Origin: Leptolyngbya sp. NIES-2104
GTDB taxonomy: Bacteria > Cyanobacteriota > Cyanobacteriia > Leptolyngbyales > Leptolyngbyaceae
DNA: 64,000 nt
Direction: 5' to 3'
Assembly (NCBI RefSeq): GCF_001485215.1
Contig: NZ_BBWW01000001.1
Location: forward strand, 558,001 to 622,000
This document shows, piece after piece, positions 9,165 through 18,770 of the stretch; position 1 is the stretch's first letter; the number at the start of each line of letters is the position of its first letter. A program made the translations under genes and the position numbers. Below the pieces are notes generated by a model, which ran no database searches, was not told the origin of the DNA, and saw only the letters and a list, made by a program, of their open reading frames with translations.

Positions 9165-10199
9165 ATGCGGTACAAACTTTTAGGCAAAAGTGGACTTCGA
9201 GTATCAGAGCTATGTCTAGGCACGATGACATTTGGAGAGGACTGGGGCTGGGGCGCTTCTAAAGATGAAAGTCGCCAAATCTTCGATGCGTTTGTGAATG
9301 CTGGCGGTAACTTTCTCGATACTGCGAATGGCTATACCGATGGCACTAGTGAAAAGATTGTGGGTGAATTCATTGCAAATGAGCGAGAACGCTTCGTAGT
9401 TGCGACAAAGTATTCGTTTCCACTTCAGATGAATAATCACGGTGGCAATCCCAACGGTTCGGGCAATCATCGCAAGAACATGGTGCAATCGATCGAGGGC
9501 AGCTTGAAACGACTGAACACCGATTACATTGATTTGTTCTGGTTACACGCTTGGGATTTTACAACGCCTGTGGAAGAAGTGATGCGATCGCTCGACGATC
9601 TTGTGCGCCAAGGTAAAGTTCTCTATGTCGGCATTTCCGATACTCCAGCTTGGATCGTAGCAGAAGCGAACACTTTAGCGCGATGCTACGGTTGGACTCC
9701 TTTTGTGGCACTGCAAGTGGAATACAGCTTGATCCAACGTACGCCGGAGCGCGATCTTCTGCCCATGGCAAAAGCGTTTGGGATGTCGGTTACGCCTTGG
9801 TCGCCGTTGGGCGGTGGCGTGCTAACTGGAAAATACAATCAATCCTCAAATGGAGACAGCAATCGCTTAGGGGATCAAGTTCCACCACATCAGCTTGAGA
9901 TTGCGGATGCAGTGGTGCAAGTTGCGAAAGAGGTAGGCTGTAGTCCGTCTCAGCTTGCACTCGCTTGGCTCAGAGCACAATCTGACAGCATCATTCCGAT
10001 TATTGGTGCGAGAAAGCTGTCTCAGTTCCAGGACAATCTCGATTGCCTCAAGATTGAGATTTCGCCAGAACAGTTACAGCGGTTGGATGAGATCAGCAAA
10101 ATTGAGTCAGGGTTCCCGCATGACTTTTTGGCAAGTGATATGATTCGCGATCGCTTATTCGGAGGAACTTACTCACAGCTCGAATTCACTCATTCATAA
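9165..10199 (+). CDS. Aldo/keto reductase
   Basis: This is a full-length (344 residue) NADPH-dependent aldo/keto reductase of the (beta/alpha)8 type. The catalytic tetrad is complete: D52 in FLDTANGY, Y57, K82 in ATKYS and H128 in FWLHAW. The C-terminal IIGARKLSQFQDNL region matches the cofactor-binding end of the family. It is cytosolic and reduces carbonyl compounds; the substrate cannot be told. A ribosome-binding GGAG lies upstream of the ATG. It stands between two decayed gene fragments, so it may be the intact survivor of an acquired oxidoreductase cluster. Confidence 0.9.
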   Translation: MRYKLLGKSGLRVSELCLGTMTFGEDWGWGASKDESRQIFDAFVNAGGNFLDTANGYTDGTSEKIVGEFIANERERFVVATKYSFPLQMNNHGGNPNGSGNHRKNMVQSIEGSLKRLNTDYIDLFWLHAWDFTTPVEEVMRSLDDLVRQGKVLYVGISDTPAWIVAEANTLARCYGWTPFVALQVEYSLIQRTPERDLLPMAKAFGMSVTPWSPLGGGVLTGKYNQSSNGDSNRLGDQVPPHQLEIADAVVQVAKEVGCSPSQLALAWLRAQSDSIIPIIGARKLSQFQDNLDCLKIEISPEQLQRLDEISKIESGFPHDFLASDMIRDRLFGGTYSQLEFTHS

Positions 10200-10205
10200 G
10201 CGCCA

Positions 10206-10349
10206 TCAGTAGAAAAGCTTCAGATCAAATAACACTTGCCAAGTCGATGCACGTCCCACGGACGGCATTTCTGCTGACCCTGGCGCTTTGGCGTACACGG
10301 TTTGATAGTCGCCGAGTGTCCAGGGGGCAGCAACATACTCATAGCAAAT
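10206..10349 (-). pseudogene. QueA-like (tRNA ribosyltransferase-isomerase) C-terminal remnant
   Basis: Read on the minus strand, this stretch encodes ICYEYVAAPW followed by YQTVYAKAPGSAEMPSVGR, then a short unrelated tail and a stop. The second motif is the signature of the S-adenosylmethionine:tRNA ribosyltransferase-isomerase family (usual form YQTVxAxxPGSAxMPSAxR). Only about 48 codons remain, without a start and with the conserved region interrupted after GR. It is a relic in the space between the aldo/keto reductase and the next SDR gene. The assignment is from memory of the family and needs a database search. Confidence 0.5.
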
Positions 10350-10369
10350 CAGTTCACTAGGAGAAAACA

Positions 10370-11110
10370 ATGGAAAACGGTAAGTTAAACGGCAAAGTGG
10401 CGATCGTCACCGGATCATCTCGTGGAATTGGTCGAGCGATCGCGGAACGATTAGGACAAGATGGCGCAAAGGTTGTTGTCACCTATGTTGGCAATCAAGA
10501 CAAAGCTGAGGAAGTAGTTTCAGCGATCAAAGCAAATGGCTCAGATGCGGTTGCGATTAAAGTTGATATGCGACAGGTTGCAGATGTTCGCAATCTGTTT
10601 CAAAAGACGATCGCTCAGTTTGGTCAAATCGATATTCTGGTAAACAATGCAGCCGGGAAAAATATCTTTCAACCAACGGCAGAACTGAGCGAAGAAGAAT
10701 ACAACAGTATGTTCGATATCACCAGAGGCGTTTACTTCTCCCTGCAAGAAGCTTCTCATCACATGGCGAACGGCGGCAGGATTGTCAATATGTCCTCTAG
10801 TGCAACTGCAATGGCATACCCTACGGGCGGAGCTTATGCAGGGTGTAAAGCAGCGATCGAACAATTCAGTGTTTGTTTAGCCAAAGAGCTAGGTGTAAAA
10901 GGAATCGTGGTTAACATGGTCTCACCCGGTTTAACTGCCACTGATGGGTTGGTACTGGAGCAACAAGAGGTAGAACAAATGGTGGCTCAGACTCCATTGG
11001 GGCGATTGCGACAACCCGACGATATTGCTAGTGCAGTGGCGATGCTAGTTTCTGATGATGCTCATTGGGTAACTGGACAGAACTTAAGGGCGACAGGCGG
11101 CATGGTGTAA
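10370..11110 (+). CDS. SDR-family oxidoreductase
   Basis: This is a classical short-chain dehydrogenase of 246 residues: TGSSRGIG cofactor motif near residue 15, NNAAG in place of NNAG, catalytic Ser in NMSSSAT, and the YAGCK (YxxxK) pair. The C-terminal [10 protein letters not shown] is the usual substrate-side end. It is cytosolic and NAD(P)H-dependent; the substrate is unknown. The start is preceded by AGGAGA. It is probably part of a run of accessory redox genes with the aldo/keto reductase upstream and the MFS transporter downstream. Confidence 0.88.
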   Translation: MENGKLNGKVAIVTGSSRGIGRAIAERLGQDGAKVVVTYVGNQDKAEEVVSAIKANGSDAVAIKVDMRQVADVRNLFQKTIAQFGQIDILVNNAAGKNIFQPTAELSEEEYNSMFDITRGVYFSLQEASHHMANGGRIVNMSSSATAMAYPTGGAYAGCKAAIEQFSVCLAKELGVKGIVVNMVSPGLTATDGLVLEQQEVEQMVAQTPLGRLRQPDDIASAVAMLVSDDAHWVTGQNLRATGGMV

Positions 11111-11164
11111 GGGCTTTGCTTTGTATTCATGTTACTCCTAATTTACTTTGATTCTCATCTATTC

Positions 11165-12343
11165 ATGAAACAATCCTCAACCTCACGATCGGTTCAACTC
11201 ATCTTGCTGCTAGTTAGTACGCTAACTGCAATGTCGAATGCCACGATTTCGCCGTCGCTTCCGGTGATGCGAGAGCATTTTAGTAATGTTGAGAATGTAG
11301 ATTATCTGGTTCGATTAGCCTTAACTATCCCCTCGTTGTTTGTGGCGATCGCGGCTCCCTTCGCAGGTCTACTGATTGACCAACTCGGACGCAAACCCTT
11401 ACTCGCAACAGGATTATTGATTTACGGCATTGCAGGTAGTTCTGGATTGTGGCTCAATTCACTCTATTTTCTGCTGATTGGGCGGGCATTTTTGGGCTTG
11501 AGTGTAGCTGGCATCATGACGACCGCAACCACGCTGATTTCAGATTATTACACGGGGGCATTTCGCGCTCGGCTTTTAAGCTGGCAATCCGCTGCAATGG
11601 CACTGGGCGGCGTGGTCTTTCTCTCGTTCGGTGGGTTACTTGCCGATGTTAGTTGGCGGTTGCCCTTTCTCATCTATCTTGTAGCGTTGTTGTTGTTGCC
11701 TGCGGTGCTGCTATTATTGCCTGAACCGAACCGAGAGCGATCGTCTGCCTCAGATCAAACGAGTTCAGAACCCGCCACTTTACCGATCGGGCTGATTGTG
11801 TTTACCTATGCGATCGCGTTAATCACTCAAGCCGCGTTTTACATGATCCCAGTTCAGTTGCCCTTCTATTTACGAGAATTGACGAACGCAACTGCTTCTC
11901 AAAGTGGAATGGCGATCGCAGTTTCTACCCTATTTGTTGCTGCAAGCTCGTTTCTGTATCAACGCCTCAAAGCTCGTTTCACCTTTGTCAGCATCTATGA
12001 AATGGCGTTTTTGAGTATGGGAGTCGGGTATGGAGTGATTGCACTCGCCAATGGATATGTGGTTGTAATTTTAGGGCTGGCGATCGCAGGATTTGGACTC
12101 GGCTTACTGATGCCAAACATGAATCTCTGTCTTGCGTCGATTACCCCTGATCAATTTCGCGGGCGTGTACTCGGTGGATGGACAACCTGCTTTTTTCTCG
12201 GTCAATTTCTGTCTCCCTTGTTGAGCCAACCGCTGAGTCAGCGATTTGGCTTATCGATAACCTATGGATTGACGGGCGGAGTTCTAATTAGTTTAGGCGT
12301 TGCCACCTTTTTTGTGATGACTCGACCTCAACGAACGGTATGA
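11165..12343 (+). CDS. MFS transporter (drug/solute efflux type)
   Basis: The protein has about twelve hydrophobic helices, and the loop-2 signature appears as GLLIDQLGRKPLL, typical of the major facilitator superfamily. A central hydrophilic loop (EPNRERSSASDQTSSE) divides the two six-helix halves. It is an inner-membrane secondary transporter; resemblance to multidrug proton antiporters is general only. An in-frame ATG 36 bp upstream would add a hydrophobic leader, but neither start has a clear ribosome-binding site and I prefer the shorter form. Confidence 0.8.
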   Translation: MKQSSTSRSVQLILLLVSTLTAMSNATISPSLPVMREHFSNVENVDYLVRLALTIPSLFVAIAAPFAGLLIDQLGRKPLLATGLLIYGIAGSSGLWLNSLYFLLIGRAFLGLSVAGIMTTATTLISDYYTGAFRARLLSWQSAAMALGGVVFLSFGGLLADVSWRLPFLIYLVALLLLPAVLLLLPEPNRERSSASDQTSSEPATLPIGLIVFTYAIALITQAAFYMIPVQLPFYLRELTNATASQSGMAIAVSTLFVAASSFLYQRLKARFTFVSIYEMAFLSMGVGYGVIALANGYVVVILGLAIAGFGLGLLMPNMNLCLASITPDQFRGRVLGGWTTCFFLGQFLSPLLSQPLSQRFGLSITYGLTGGVLISLGVATFFVMTRPQRTV

Positions 12344-12346
12344 AGT

Positions 12347-12638
12347 ATGAGTGAACTTCAAGCTATCCTAGCTGCCTATGCTGCGATCGATGACCTGCAT
12401 TTCTGGCATTCTTGGACCGAAGCAGCGGACTAAACAACTGCTGCAAGACTTGTAGATAGAGGATGAACTAGCTGTCGAGGTTGAGCTTAAGAAACTGTAT
12501 GCGCCGCTAGGGTTAGATATTGGAGCGGACACTCCCGAAGAGATTGCGATCGATATTGATATACCAATTGAGTACACACAGGTACAGCAGTTGTATTCAT
12601 TTGAAGCCACACAGCATCAAACGAGAGACTCAAATTAA
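12347..12638 (+). pseudogene. Decayed xdhC-family gene (internal deletion, frameshift, stop)
   Basis: The stretch starts 3 bp after the MFS stop with MSELQAILAAYAAIDD, the usual N-terminus of XdhC/CoxI proteins (xanthine dehydrogenase maturation factors). After a frame change it continues as ISGILGPKQRTKQLLQDL, meets a TAG, and then reads LYAPLGLDIGADTPEEIAID. The last two pieces are the conserved C-terminal XdhC blocks (GILGPKxRT and GLDIGAxTPEEIA). Roughly two thirds of a normal 300-plus-codon gene is missing between the first and second blocks. The gene is dead. Confidence 0.8.
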
Positions 12639-12725
12639 TTCTGGCAACCTGCAAATCACCAAGACCATCAGTGGTAGCAATAATACGATAGAACTCTGTC
12701 TTGAATCGTTGTGATCGCTTCACCT

Positions 12726-13640
12726 TTAAACGCTAGCTTTACGAGACTGCAAATACTGCTCGTACTGCCGTATGGTCAATCGCTGCATCGCGTGAATCGC
12801 TGGATTTACTTCGACATACCGTCGCTGCGGATTTTTGAGATAATTTTCCTGTTCGCTCTCAATCATTTCAATATCCTGTTTGAGAGAGCGCAGAAATAGT
12901 AAATGGACAATCACCGGCTGCAACACAGGGCGTAATATATACGATAACCATTGTGGAACAGGAGATTTTAGAAATAAGAGCGACAGCGATCGACTTTCTG
13001 TTTTTCCAACGGGCACTCGCATCAGGTATAGGATTGAGCTATCTTCCAATCGATTGACAAGATGAGGATAACGAAAACTTACTGTCATCACTTTCTTCGT
13101 CACTTTCCCATTGCTTGAGCCTAACAGTTTCGCAATCAGATTGTTATACGATACCTGGTAATCTGCGGTGACTGAATCATCAGTTTGACGCAGTTTGATT
13201 AGTGCTGGATCAAACCAACCCTGCAAATTTTGATGTCGATACCCGTGGAATACATCCATCGCGTTTTCATTACAAATCGAAAAATGTGCGTTAAAGTGAG
13301 CACTGACACACAGCTTCAAATAATTAGGATCATCATACTCAGGAATCTTAGGTAAGGATTGATGCTCTGCTAAGACTGGATTACCTGGAAATACCCAAAT
13401 GATGCCATATTTTTCTTGCACAGGGTAGCTGTGCATCTTCCCACCATTGTCTACTGCTTGAATACAATTTTGACGATCGCGAAACAGTAAGATGACTTGC
13501 TCCCAAAGCTGAACGGGCAAAATTCGCTTCAATTTCACATCTTTTGACCCCGAGATCGCATACCAGTAATTCGCATTAATTCCAACCTCGCGTACTACAT
13601 TGTTCACTGTCTGACCTGACAAGGTAGTCTTTAATTCCAT
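12726..13640 (-). CDS. Rieske-type oxygenase alpha-like protein lacking the [2Fe-2S] ligands
   Basis: The C-terminal catalytic region keeps a mononuclear iron motif, NAMDVFHGYRH (D129, H132, H136), as in ring-hydroxylating and chlorophyll/carotenoid-related Rieske oxygenases. The N-terminal part starts as a Rieske domain (LLFRDRQNCIQAVD) and resumes with MHSYPVQEKYGIIWVFPG. The segment between, which should carry CxH and CxxH, is gone: residues 63-67 bridge a gap of roughly 45-55 residues. The frame is intact and the rest looks well conserved. It either lost activity recently or uses another electron source. It is transcribed away from a kinase gene. Confidence 0.75.
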   Translation of the reverse strand: MELKTTLSGQTVNNVVREVGINANYWYAISGSKDVKLKRILPVQLWEQVILLFRDRQNCIQAVDNGGKMHSYPVQEKYGIIWVFPGNPVLAEHQSLPKIPEYDDPNYLKLCVSAHFNAHFSICNENAMDVFHGYRHQNLQGWFDPALIKLRQTDDSVTADYQVSYNNLIAKLLGSSNGKVTKKVMTVSFRYPHLVNRLEDSSILYLMRVPVGKTESRSLSLLFLKSPVPQWLSYILRPVLQPVIVHLLFLRSLKQDIEMIESEQENYLKNPQRRYVEVNPAIHAMQRLTIRQYEQYLQSRKASV

Positions 13641-13812
13641 TGCTCATCCTCAAGGGTAGTAGACCTCGAAGCAGCGTAACAGGGCGGGACAACGCAGCAG
13701 AAGTGATCTGCGTCATCGCTTGAGCTAGGAAAATTATGACAGGAGTCATATCTTTGAGTGGGTTACGATCGCATATTATCGATGAGAGTCTCTTCGTTGC
13801 TGAGGCTGTATT

Positions 13813-14985
13813 ATGTTGAACCCGGTGATGGATTTCTCTCCAACATTTCGGAGAACGTTGCGCTACATTGAGTGGCTATTAATTGCTGCTTTCTTTGTGG
13901 TGTATGGATTGGATGCTCTGTATAGCGGTTCGTGGGCTGAGTTTCTAAAAATCGTGGCTTATGCGATCGGCTTCATTGGGTTAAGTCAGATCTTGCCAAT
14001 CGATCGTCCACCCTGGCAACGACAGATTTATCTCCTAAGCGGACTCTTTTTGGCGATGTCGATTCGCTTGATTGGGTTAGAGTGGGATTTGCTTTTTTAC
14101 TTTTATATCGCTAAAAGTTGCTTCTTACTGGAGCGCAGAATGCTCAGCATCACTATTGTTGAAAGTATGCTGTTGAACATTCTATTGTACTACTACACGC
14201 TGCTTCAGCGGTTTGTGAGCAATTCGAGCACAACGCTCAATCTTTCTAACTCACAACCGATTTGGCGCTGGCTGTTAGAGTTTGTTGTGACTTATGCTGC
14301 CATTCTTACATTTGTGGTGTACCTCAGTCTGGTTGTGATCACAGAACAGAAAAGTCGCCGTCGCGCCGAAGCACTCACGCAACAAGTGGAAACGCTAGCG
14401 GCAACTCTGGAACGGACTCGCATTGCGCGTGACATTCATGACTCTTTAGGGCATTTGTTGACCGATTTGAATGCGCGGTTATCTGTTGCTCAAGCAATGC
14501 GCGATCGCGATCCGCAAGAAGCCGCGATCGCGGTCGATATGGCAAAATTGCTGGCGATTCAGAGCATGACCGAAGTGAAGCGATCACTGCAAATCATTCG
14601 CCAATCCGACTTTGACCTGACTCAAGCCTTAACGACGCTGATGGAGCAGTTGCGGCATAATCAGAATTTAAGTGTGCGATGGAACCTTAACTTACCACCG
14701 CTGCCGTTGCCTACTCAGCATCATCTCTACTGCATCGTAAAAGAAGGATTAATCAACATTCAAAAACATTCCCATGCCTCCGAAGCTTATCTTAACAGTC
14801 GGTTCACCACCGAAGAACTCACCCTCGCACTCTCGGATAATGGTCAGGGATTTGATGTGGCTGAACAACAGGCAGGATTTGGCTTGAAAGGAATGACAGA
14901 GCGCGTTCAACTCTTGAGCGGTCATCTGACGATCCACAGCACGATCGGGCTAGGGACACAAATTCAAATCACAATTCCGTTATGA
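13813..14985 (+). CDS. NarL-type sensor histidine kinase
   Basis: Five or six hydrophobic segments occupy residues 20-175, followed by a short coiled coil and a HisKA_3 dimerisation domain with RTRIARDIHDSLGH (H209). The ATPase part has a degenerate N-box (IVKEGLINIQKHSHAS) and the motifs LSDNGQGFD and GFGLKGM. This is the architecture of membrane-bound kinases that pair with LuxR/NarL regulators. Its stop overlaps the start of the next gene (ATGA), which points to translational coupling. The stimulus is unknown; the integral-membrane sensor has no large periplasmic domain. Confidence 0.88.
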   Translation: MLNPVMDFSPTFRRTLRYIEWLLIAAFFVVYGLDALYSGSWAEFLKIVAYAIGFIGLSQILPIDRPPWQRQIYLLSGLFLAMSIRLIGLEWDLLFYFYIAKSCFLLERRMLSITIVESMLLNILLYYYTLLQRFVSNSSTTLNLSNSQPIWRWLLEFVVTYAAILTFVVYLSLVVITEQKSRRRAEALTQQVETLAATLERTRIARDIHDSLGHLLTDLNARLSVAQAMRDRDPQEAAIAVDMAKLLAIQSMTEVKRSLQIIRQSDFDLTQALTTLMEQLRHNQNLSVRWNLNLPPLPLPTQHHLYCIVKEGLINIQKHSHASEAYLNSRFTTEELTLALSDNGQGFDVAEQQAGFGLKGMTERVQLLSGHLTIHSTIGLGTQIQITIPL

Positions 14986-15620
14986 TTCGTCTGTTGATTG
15001 TGGATGACCAACCGATCTTTCGCCAGGATTTGGCGAAACTGCTTTCCCTAGAGGCAGATTTAGAAGTCGTTGGGCAAGCCAAGAACGGACAGGACGCGAT
15101 CGCAATTGTTCCTTCACTGCAACCCGATGTGATTCTAATGGATGTGAGGATGCCAATTTGTGATGGCGTAGTTGCCACTCGTGAAATTCATCAACGCTAT
15201 GCTTGGATTCGGATTTTGGTGCTAACGATGTTTGATGATGATGAATATATTGAACAATGCTTGAGGGCGGGTGCGTTGGGCTATTTGCTCAAAGATACGC
15301 CGCCTGTGCAGATTGCGATCGCGATTCGCTCAGTTTACTTGGGATACAGTCAGCTCGGACCGACGATCGCGCCGAAAGTATTTGCTCAACTCAGACGAGA
15401 GGATCAATCTTTAGAAGCAGACAGTCACCCTTCATTAAGCAAACGCGAACAGGAAGTACTAAGCTTAATCGGACAAGGCAAAAATAATCAAGAAATTGCT
15501 CAAACACTCTATTTAACAGAAGGAACGGTAAGAAATTATGTGACTCGGATTATGAATCAGCTTGGCGTGAGTAATCGAGTTCAAGCGGCGCTTTGGGCAA
15601 AACAACATCTGCTGCCCTAG
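14982..15620 (+). CDS. NarL/LuxR-family response regulator
   Basis: The N-terminal receiver has the acidic pair in IVDDQ and phospho-acceptor D54 in LMDVRMP. The C-terminal LuxR helix-turn-helix contains LSKREQEVLSLIGQGKNN and GTVRNYVTRI. At 212 residues it is full length. It is the cognate regulator of the overlapping upstream kinase. Targets are unknown. Confidence 0.92.
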   Translation: MIRLLIVDDQPIFRQDLAKLLSLEADLEVVGQAKNGQDAIAIVPSLQPDVILMDVRMPICDGVVATREIHQRYAWIRILVLTMFDDDEYIEQCLRAGALGYLLKDTPPVQIAIAIRSVYLGYSQLGPTIAPKVFAQLRREDQSLEADSHPSLSKREQEVLSLIGQGKNNQEIAQTLYLTEGTVRNYVTRIMNQLGVSNRVQAALWAKQHLLP

Positions 15621-15715
15621 TACTACAGGTGTAGAACTATTGTGGTGAGTTTTGGAAATACTGAGCCTGTCGGCGCTTGTTGACCATGATGTAGGCTCTC
15701 AGATCTTTCCCATCT

Positions 15716-16462
15716 CTACCGACTACTCTGAAGCTTACAACAATCCGTGAACGGAGCCGATTTAAGTTGATCGAGCTTTACCTGCTCCAGCAAACTCCCC
15801 CAAGCAGAATTGATCGCACGATCTTTTCGATATAACTCTGCTAATCCATCAAACGCCTCAAACCAAATTCCATTCTCAGCATAAAGTTGCACTTGCTGGA
15901 AGGCGACCTGGTTTGCTAAACGATTTTTCAACGATTGATCCAACGTCACACGCTGAATCGAACCTTGTACAAAAACCGAACTTGAGGGCTTTGTGGGGTC
16001 GCAATAAACCGAGAATGTCCAAGTGTAGGACTTACCCACTTCCAAAGGTTTTGCGGTTGCTGGAACAGTAAGCCGAATCAATCCTGATTTTGTCTTCGCA
16101 GCACTGAATCGAGTGTTGTAGATGTATTGATCATTCTCATCTTGGAGCGTGAATTCGATCGGTGTTTTTTCTGTTAGCTCACTCGGTAAGTAAAACCAAA
16201 AACTCGGTCGATCGCTGATTGTTTTGCCCCAAACTTTCCCCTGAGTTGATGGAACTAAAGCGGTTAATTGCTCAAACGATCGACAATCTCCCCGACTTGC
16301 TCCTCCCTGCTGCCGTCCATCCGGAGATCCTTGACTCGGCGGTGTTGGATCATTGAAGACAATTTGCCCTGCTCGAATCGGATTCGTTGGCAGTTGTGCC
16401 ACTCCTGACTGAGCGAAAATGAGAAGGCTAAGATTTGCGATCGTCAAACAAATTTGCTTCAT
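15716..16462 (-). CDS. DUF928 secreted protein
   Basis: A signal peptide (ANLSLLIFAQSGVA) precedes a glycine/arginine-rich GRQQGGASRGDC segment and the conserved SDRPSFWFYLPSE and EFTLQDENDQ blocks typical of cyanobacterial DUF928 proteins. The function of the family is unknown; the predicted location is the periplasm or outside. It is the last gene of the sigma factor-DUF1822-CHAT operon, and its start lies 35 bp inside the end of the CHAT-CHASE2 gene. Confidence 0.85.
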   Translation of the reverse strand: MKQICLTIANLSLLIFAQSGVAQLPTNPIRAGQIVFNDPTPPSQGSPDGRQQGGASRGDCRSFEQLTALVPSTQGKVWGKTISDRPSFWFYLPSELTEKTPIEFTLQDENDQYIYNTRFSAAKTKSGLIRLTVPATAKPLEVGKSYTWTFSVYCDPTKPSSSVFVQGSIQRVTLDQSLKNRLANQVAFQQVQLYAENGIWFEAFDGLAELYRKDRAINSAWGSLLEQVKLDQLKSAPFTDCCKLQSSR

Positions 16463-18767
16463 ATCGATTCAAACCGTAAACACAGCTACCCGTTACAATG
16501 AGTGAGATCGTAGCGGGAATGAGTGGAATCCAAGCTCCAATTGTTATAAAAATTACGCTCAGTCCGGTGATTCCCAGAATGGCAACGCTACCGATTCCAA
16601 TGAGCAACATTCGTCGCAACTTCCACCCGATCAAACCACCCACGGTCGCCCAACTAAAAATCCAAAGTCCTTCTATCCAACTTTGCCACACCCAAATCAG
16701 CGATCGCTGATCTAACACAGCACTGATGATCTGACTCGTCATCTGTGCCTGAACAAATACCCCAGAAACACGATGATCGACTCCAGCCCCTTTCGGAGTT
16801 GTCCAAAAATCCCCGCTGCTATTCGCAATCACCCCAATTAAGACAATCCGATCCTTGATTGCTTCAGGGCGAACTTTGCCTGTGAGAACTTGAGTCAGCG
16901 TCACTTGAGGAGCAATCGTTTGTAACTGCGATAGCGATCGGTAGTTCAGTAGAATCTGGTTGCCTGCTGCATCAATGCCTTGATAGCCACTGGCACGATC
17001 GCGCAAGCGGTGAAAGATCGTATTGCCTAGCTTTAGATTACCGTCTGAAGTAAATTCTGGTTTGATTTGATTCGCTGCTAAATAACGAAATGCAAGCCTT
17101 GTACTAAACGCATAGGGAGCTAAACAAGGAGAAGTCGGATCAGCATCCTGGAATAAGATGTGTCGCCGCAAAACGCCATCGGAATCTGCTAGAAAGTCAC
17201 TAAATCCAACTTGTTGAATCGATAACTCAGGGGGAGGAGCAATCCCGGTTGGATCATACTTTGCATCACTATTTTTGCAAATAGCAACGAGGCGCTTATT
17301 TTGGCGAAGTTGTTGAATGAGTTTTGGATATTGCTTCTGAGTCGGAAAGTCACGATAGACATCTAATCCAATCACACGCGGTTGAGCTTTCTCTAAAGTT
17401 TGTAGAAGTCGATCGAGCGTTTGATCCGTGAGCGATCCGCGTCGTTGATCTGGGTTTTGGGATTGGATTTCTGATTCGTCGATCGTCACAATCAAGAGCC
17501 GCGCATCTTGGGATTCAGTCGGTCTGAGATGTAAAATGCGATCGTATGCCCAGAGTTCCATCGGTTGCAGCAATCCAAGAAATCGCACACCCATCACCGC
17601 AGCAGTAACGACAGTACTACCGAGTAAAAGCTTAGCAATTTGAGATTTGAGATTTGGGATTTTAGATTGAATCGGTTGATGCTTGCTCCATTGTTGCCAA
17701 ATCGGAGGTTGTTCGGCAGGATTTTGACAAATCACAGGCAGCCAAGTTGCACATAAAAACTCAGATTCTAGTGCTTGGAGTTGTTCTCTCGCTTCTCGTA
17801 CTGCAAGGTAGAATGATGTTCCATTTGAGAAAGCGAAAAGAAAATGTTTGAGAAAAGCTTGAGCAACGCGATCGGGAATCGGTTCGCGCATCACAATCAC
17901 TTGCGGAATGTGCAAATCAGATAAATCCCAAGCTAAGCCTAATCCATCACAGGAATTGAAAATGGCTAACTTTAGACCTCGCTCGATCGCTTTTCTCAAT
18001 CCATAGCGTAACTGCTCGATCGTTAATGTCTCAGTTCGATTAATTTGAATCGTTCCAGTGATATGACTCGAACTATGTCCAGCAAAAAATAAAATATCCC
18101 AGCCTGTTTCCCAAAGCTGCTCATTGATCGTTTCTAAATCTGGCTCAACGAGCAATCTAAGCTCAGTATTCGGTAGCTGTTCTAATAACTGCTGATCTTT
18201 AGTTGTATTAATTCCTTGACTGTTGCCCAGAATTGCTAATATTTTAATCTTTTCGCTCGGTGAATGCGTTTGAATCGATCGCGTATATTCTGGCAAACTC
18301 AAGGCTAATTCTGCTCTAGGATAGTCTTCAAAAAATTGCCAAAGATGCCAGGGAAATCGCAACAGTGAACGATCTTCAGCAACAACGATCACTCGAATCT
18401 CATCTGTTCTGCTTAAATGCGTTCGCAGTTGTCGATCGATCTTCGCAAAAGAATCAATTTGTAACCATTGATTTAACCGCTGCTGCAATTCCTGACAAAG
18501 TTGCTTGAACGCTGCTTCAGAAACATCCGTTGGGTAAGCTTCATCCTCTTCAATCTCAATCGATCTCAGTCGTCGCAACCGTCGATGGGCATTCACTGCT
18601 TCATACAACTGCTGCCAACGCTGATAGAGAAAATTTAGCCCTGATGCTGAGGATAATTTGCCTGTTATCTGAATCGGAGTCGCTCGGTCTGCGCTCCAAA
18701 GTTGTGCTGTGACCCCACAACCTTGCTGAAAATCTCCACTCAAATTGAGAACAACAAGCTGTGTCAT
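16428..18767 (-). CDS. CHAT-CHASE2 fusion: caspase-like domain joined to an extracytoplasmic sensor
   Basis: Residues about 125-350 are a CHAT caspase-like domain with both catalytic positions present: H231 in FFAGHSSSH and C273 in NSCDG. A transmembrane segment follows near residue 385. A CHASE2 sensor domain (about 405-680, with RLLIVTIDESEIQ at its start) would face the periplasm, and three C-terminal helices end the protein. The layout suggests that an outside signal controls a cytoplasmic protease-like domain. Known CHAT proteins are activated peptidases; whether this one cleaves its own operon partners is open. It lies 3 bp after the DUF1822 stop and overlaps DUF928. Confidence 0.88.
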   Translation of the reverse strand: MTQLVVLNLSGDFQQGCGVTAQLWSADRATPIQITGKLSSASGLNFLYQRWQQLYEAVNAHRRLRRLRSIEIEEDEAYPTDVSEAAFKQLCQELQQRLNQWLQIDSFAKIDRQLRTHLSRTDEIRVIVVAEDRSLLRFPWHLWQFFEDYPRAELALSLPEYTRSIQTHSPSEKIKILAILGNSQGINTTKDQQLLEQLPNTELRLLVEPDLETINEQLWETGWDILFFAGHSSSHITGTIQINRTETLTIEQLRYGLRKAIERGLKLAIFNSCDGLGLAWDLSDLHIPQVIVMREPIPDRVAQAFLKHFLFAFSNGTSFYLAVREAREQLQALESEFLCATWLPVICQNPAEQPPIWQQWSKHQPIQSKIPNLKSQIAKLLLGSTVVTAAVMGVRFLGLLQPMELWAYDRILHLRPTESQDARLLIVTIDESEIQSQNPDQRRGSLTDQTLDRLLQTLEKAQPRVIGLDVYRDFPTQKQYPKLIQQLRQNKRLVAICKNSDAKYDPTGIAPPPELSIQQVGFSDFLADSDGVLRRHILFQDADPTSPCLAPYAFSTRLAFRYLAANQIKPEFTSDGNLKLGNTIFHRLRDRASGYQGIDAAGNQILLNYRSLSQLQTIAPQVTLTQVLTGKVRPEAIKDRIVLIGVIANSSGDFWTTPKGAGVDHRVSGVFVQAQMTSQIISAVLDQRSLIWVWQSWIEGLWIFSWATVGGLIGWKLRRMLLIGIGSVAILGITGLSVIFITIGAWIPLIPATISLIVTGSCVYGLNRYEANLFDDRKS

Positions 18768-18770
18768 CGT

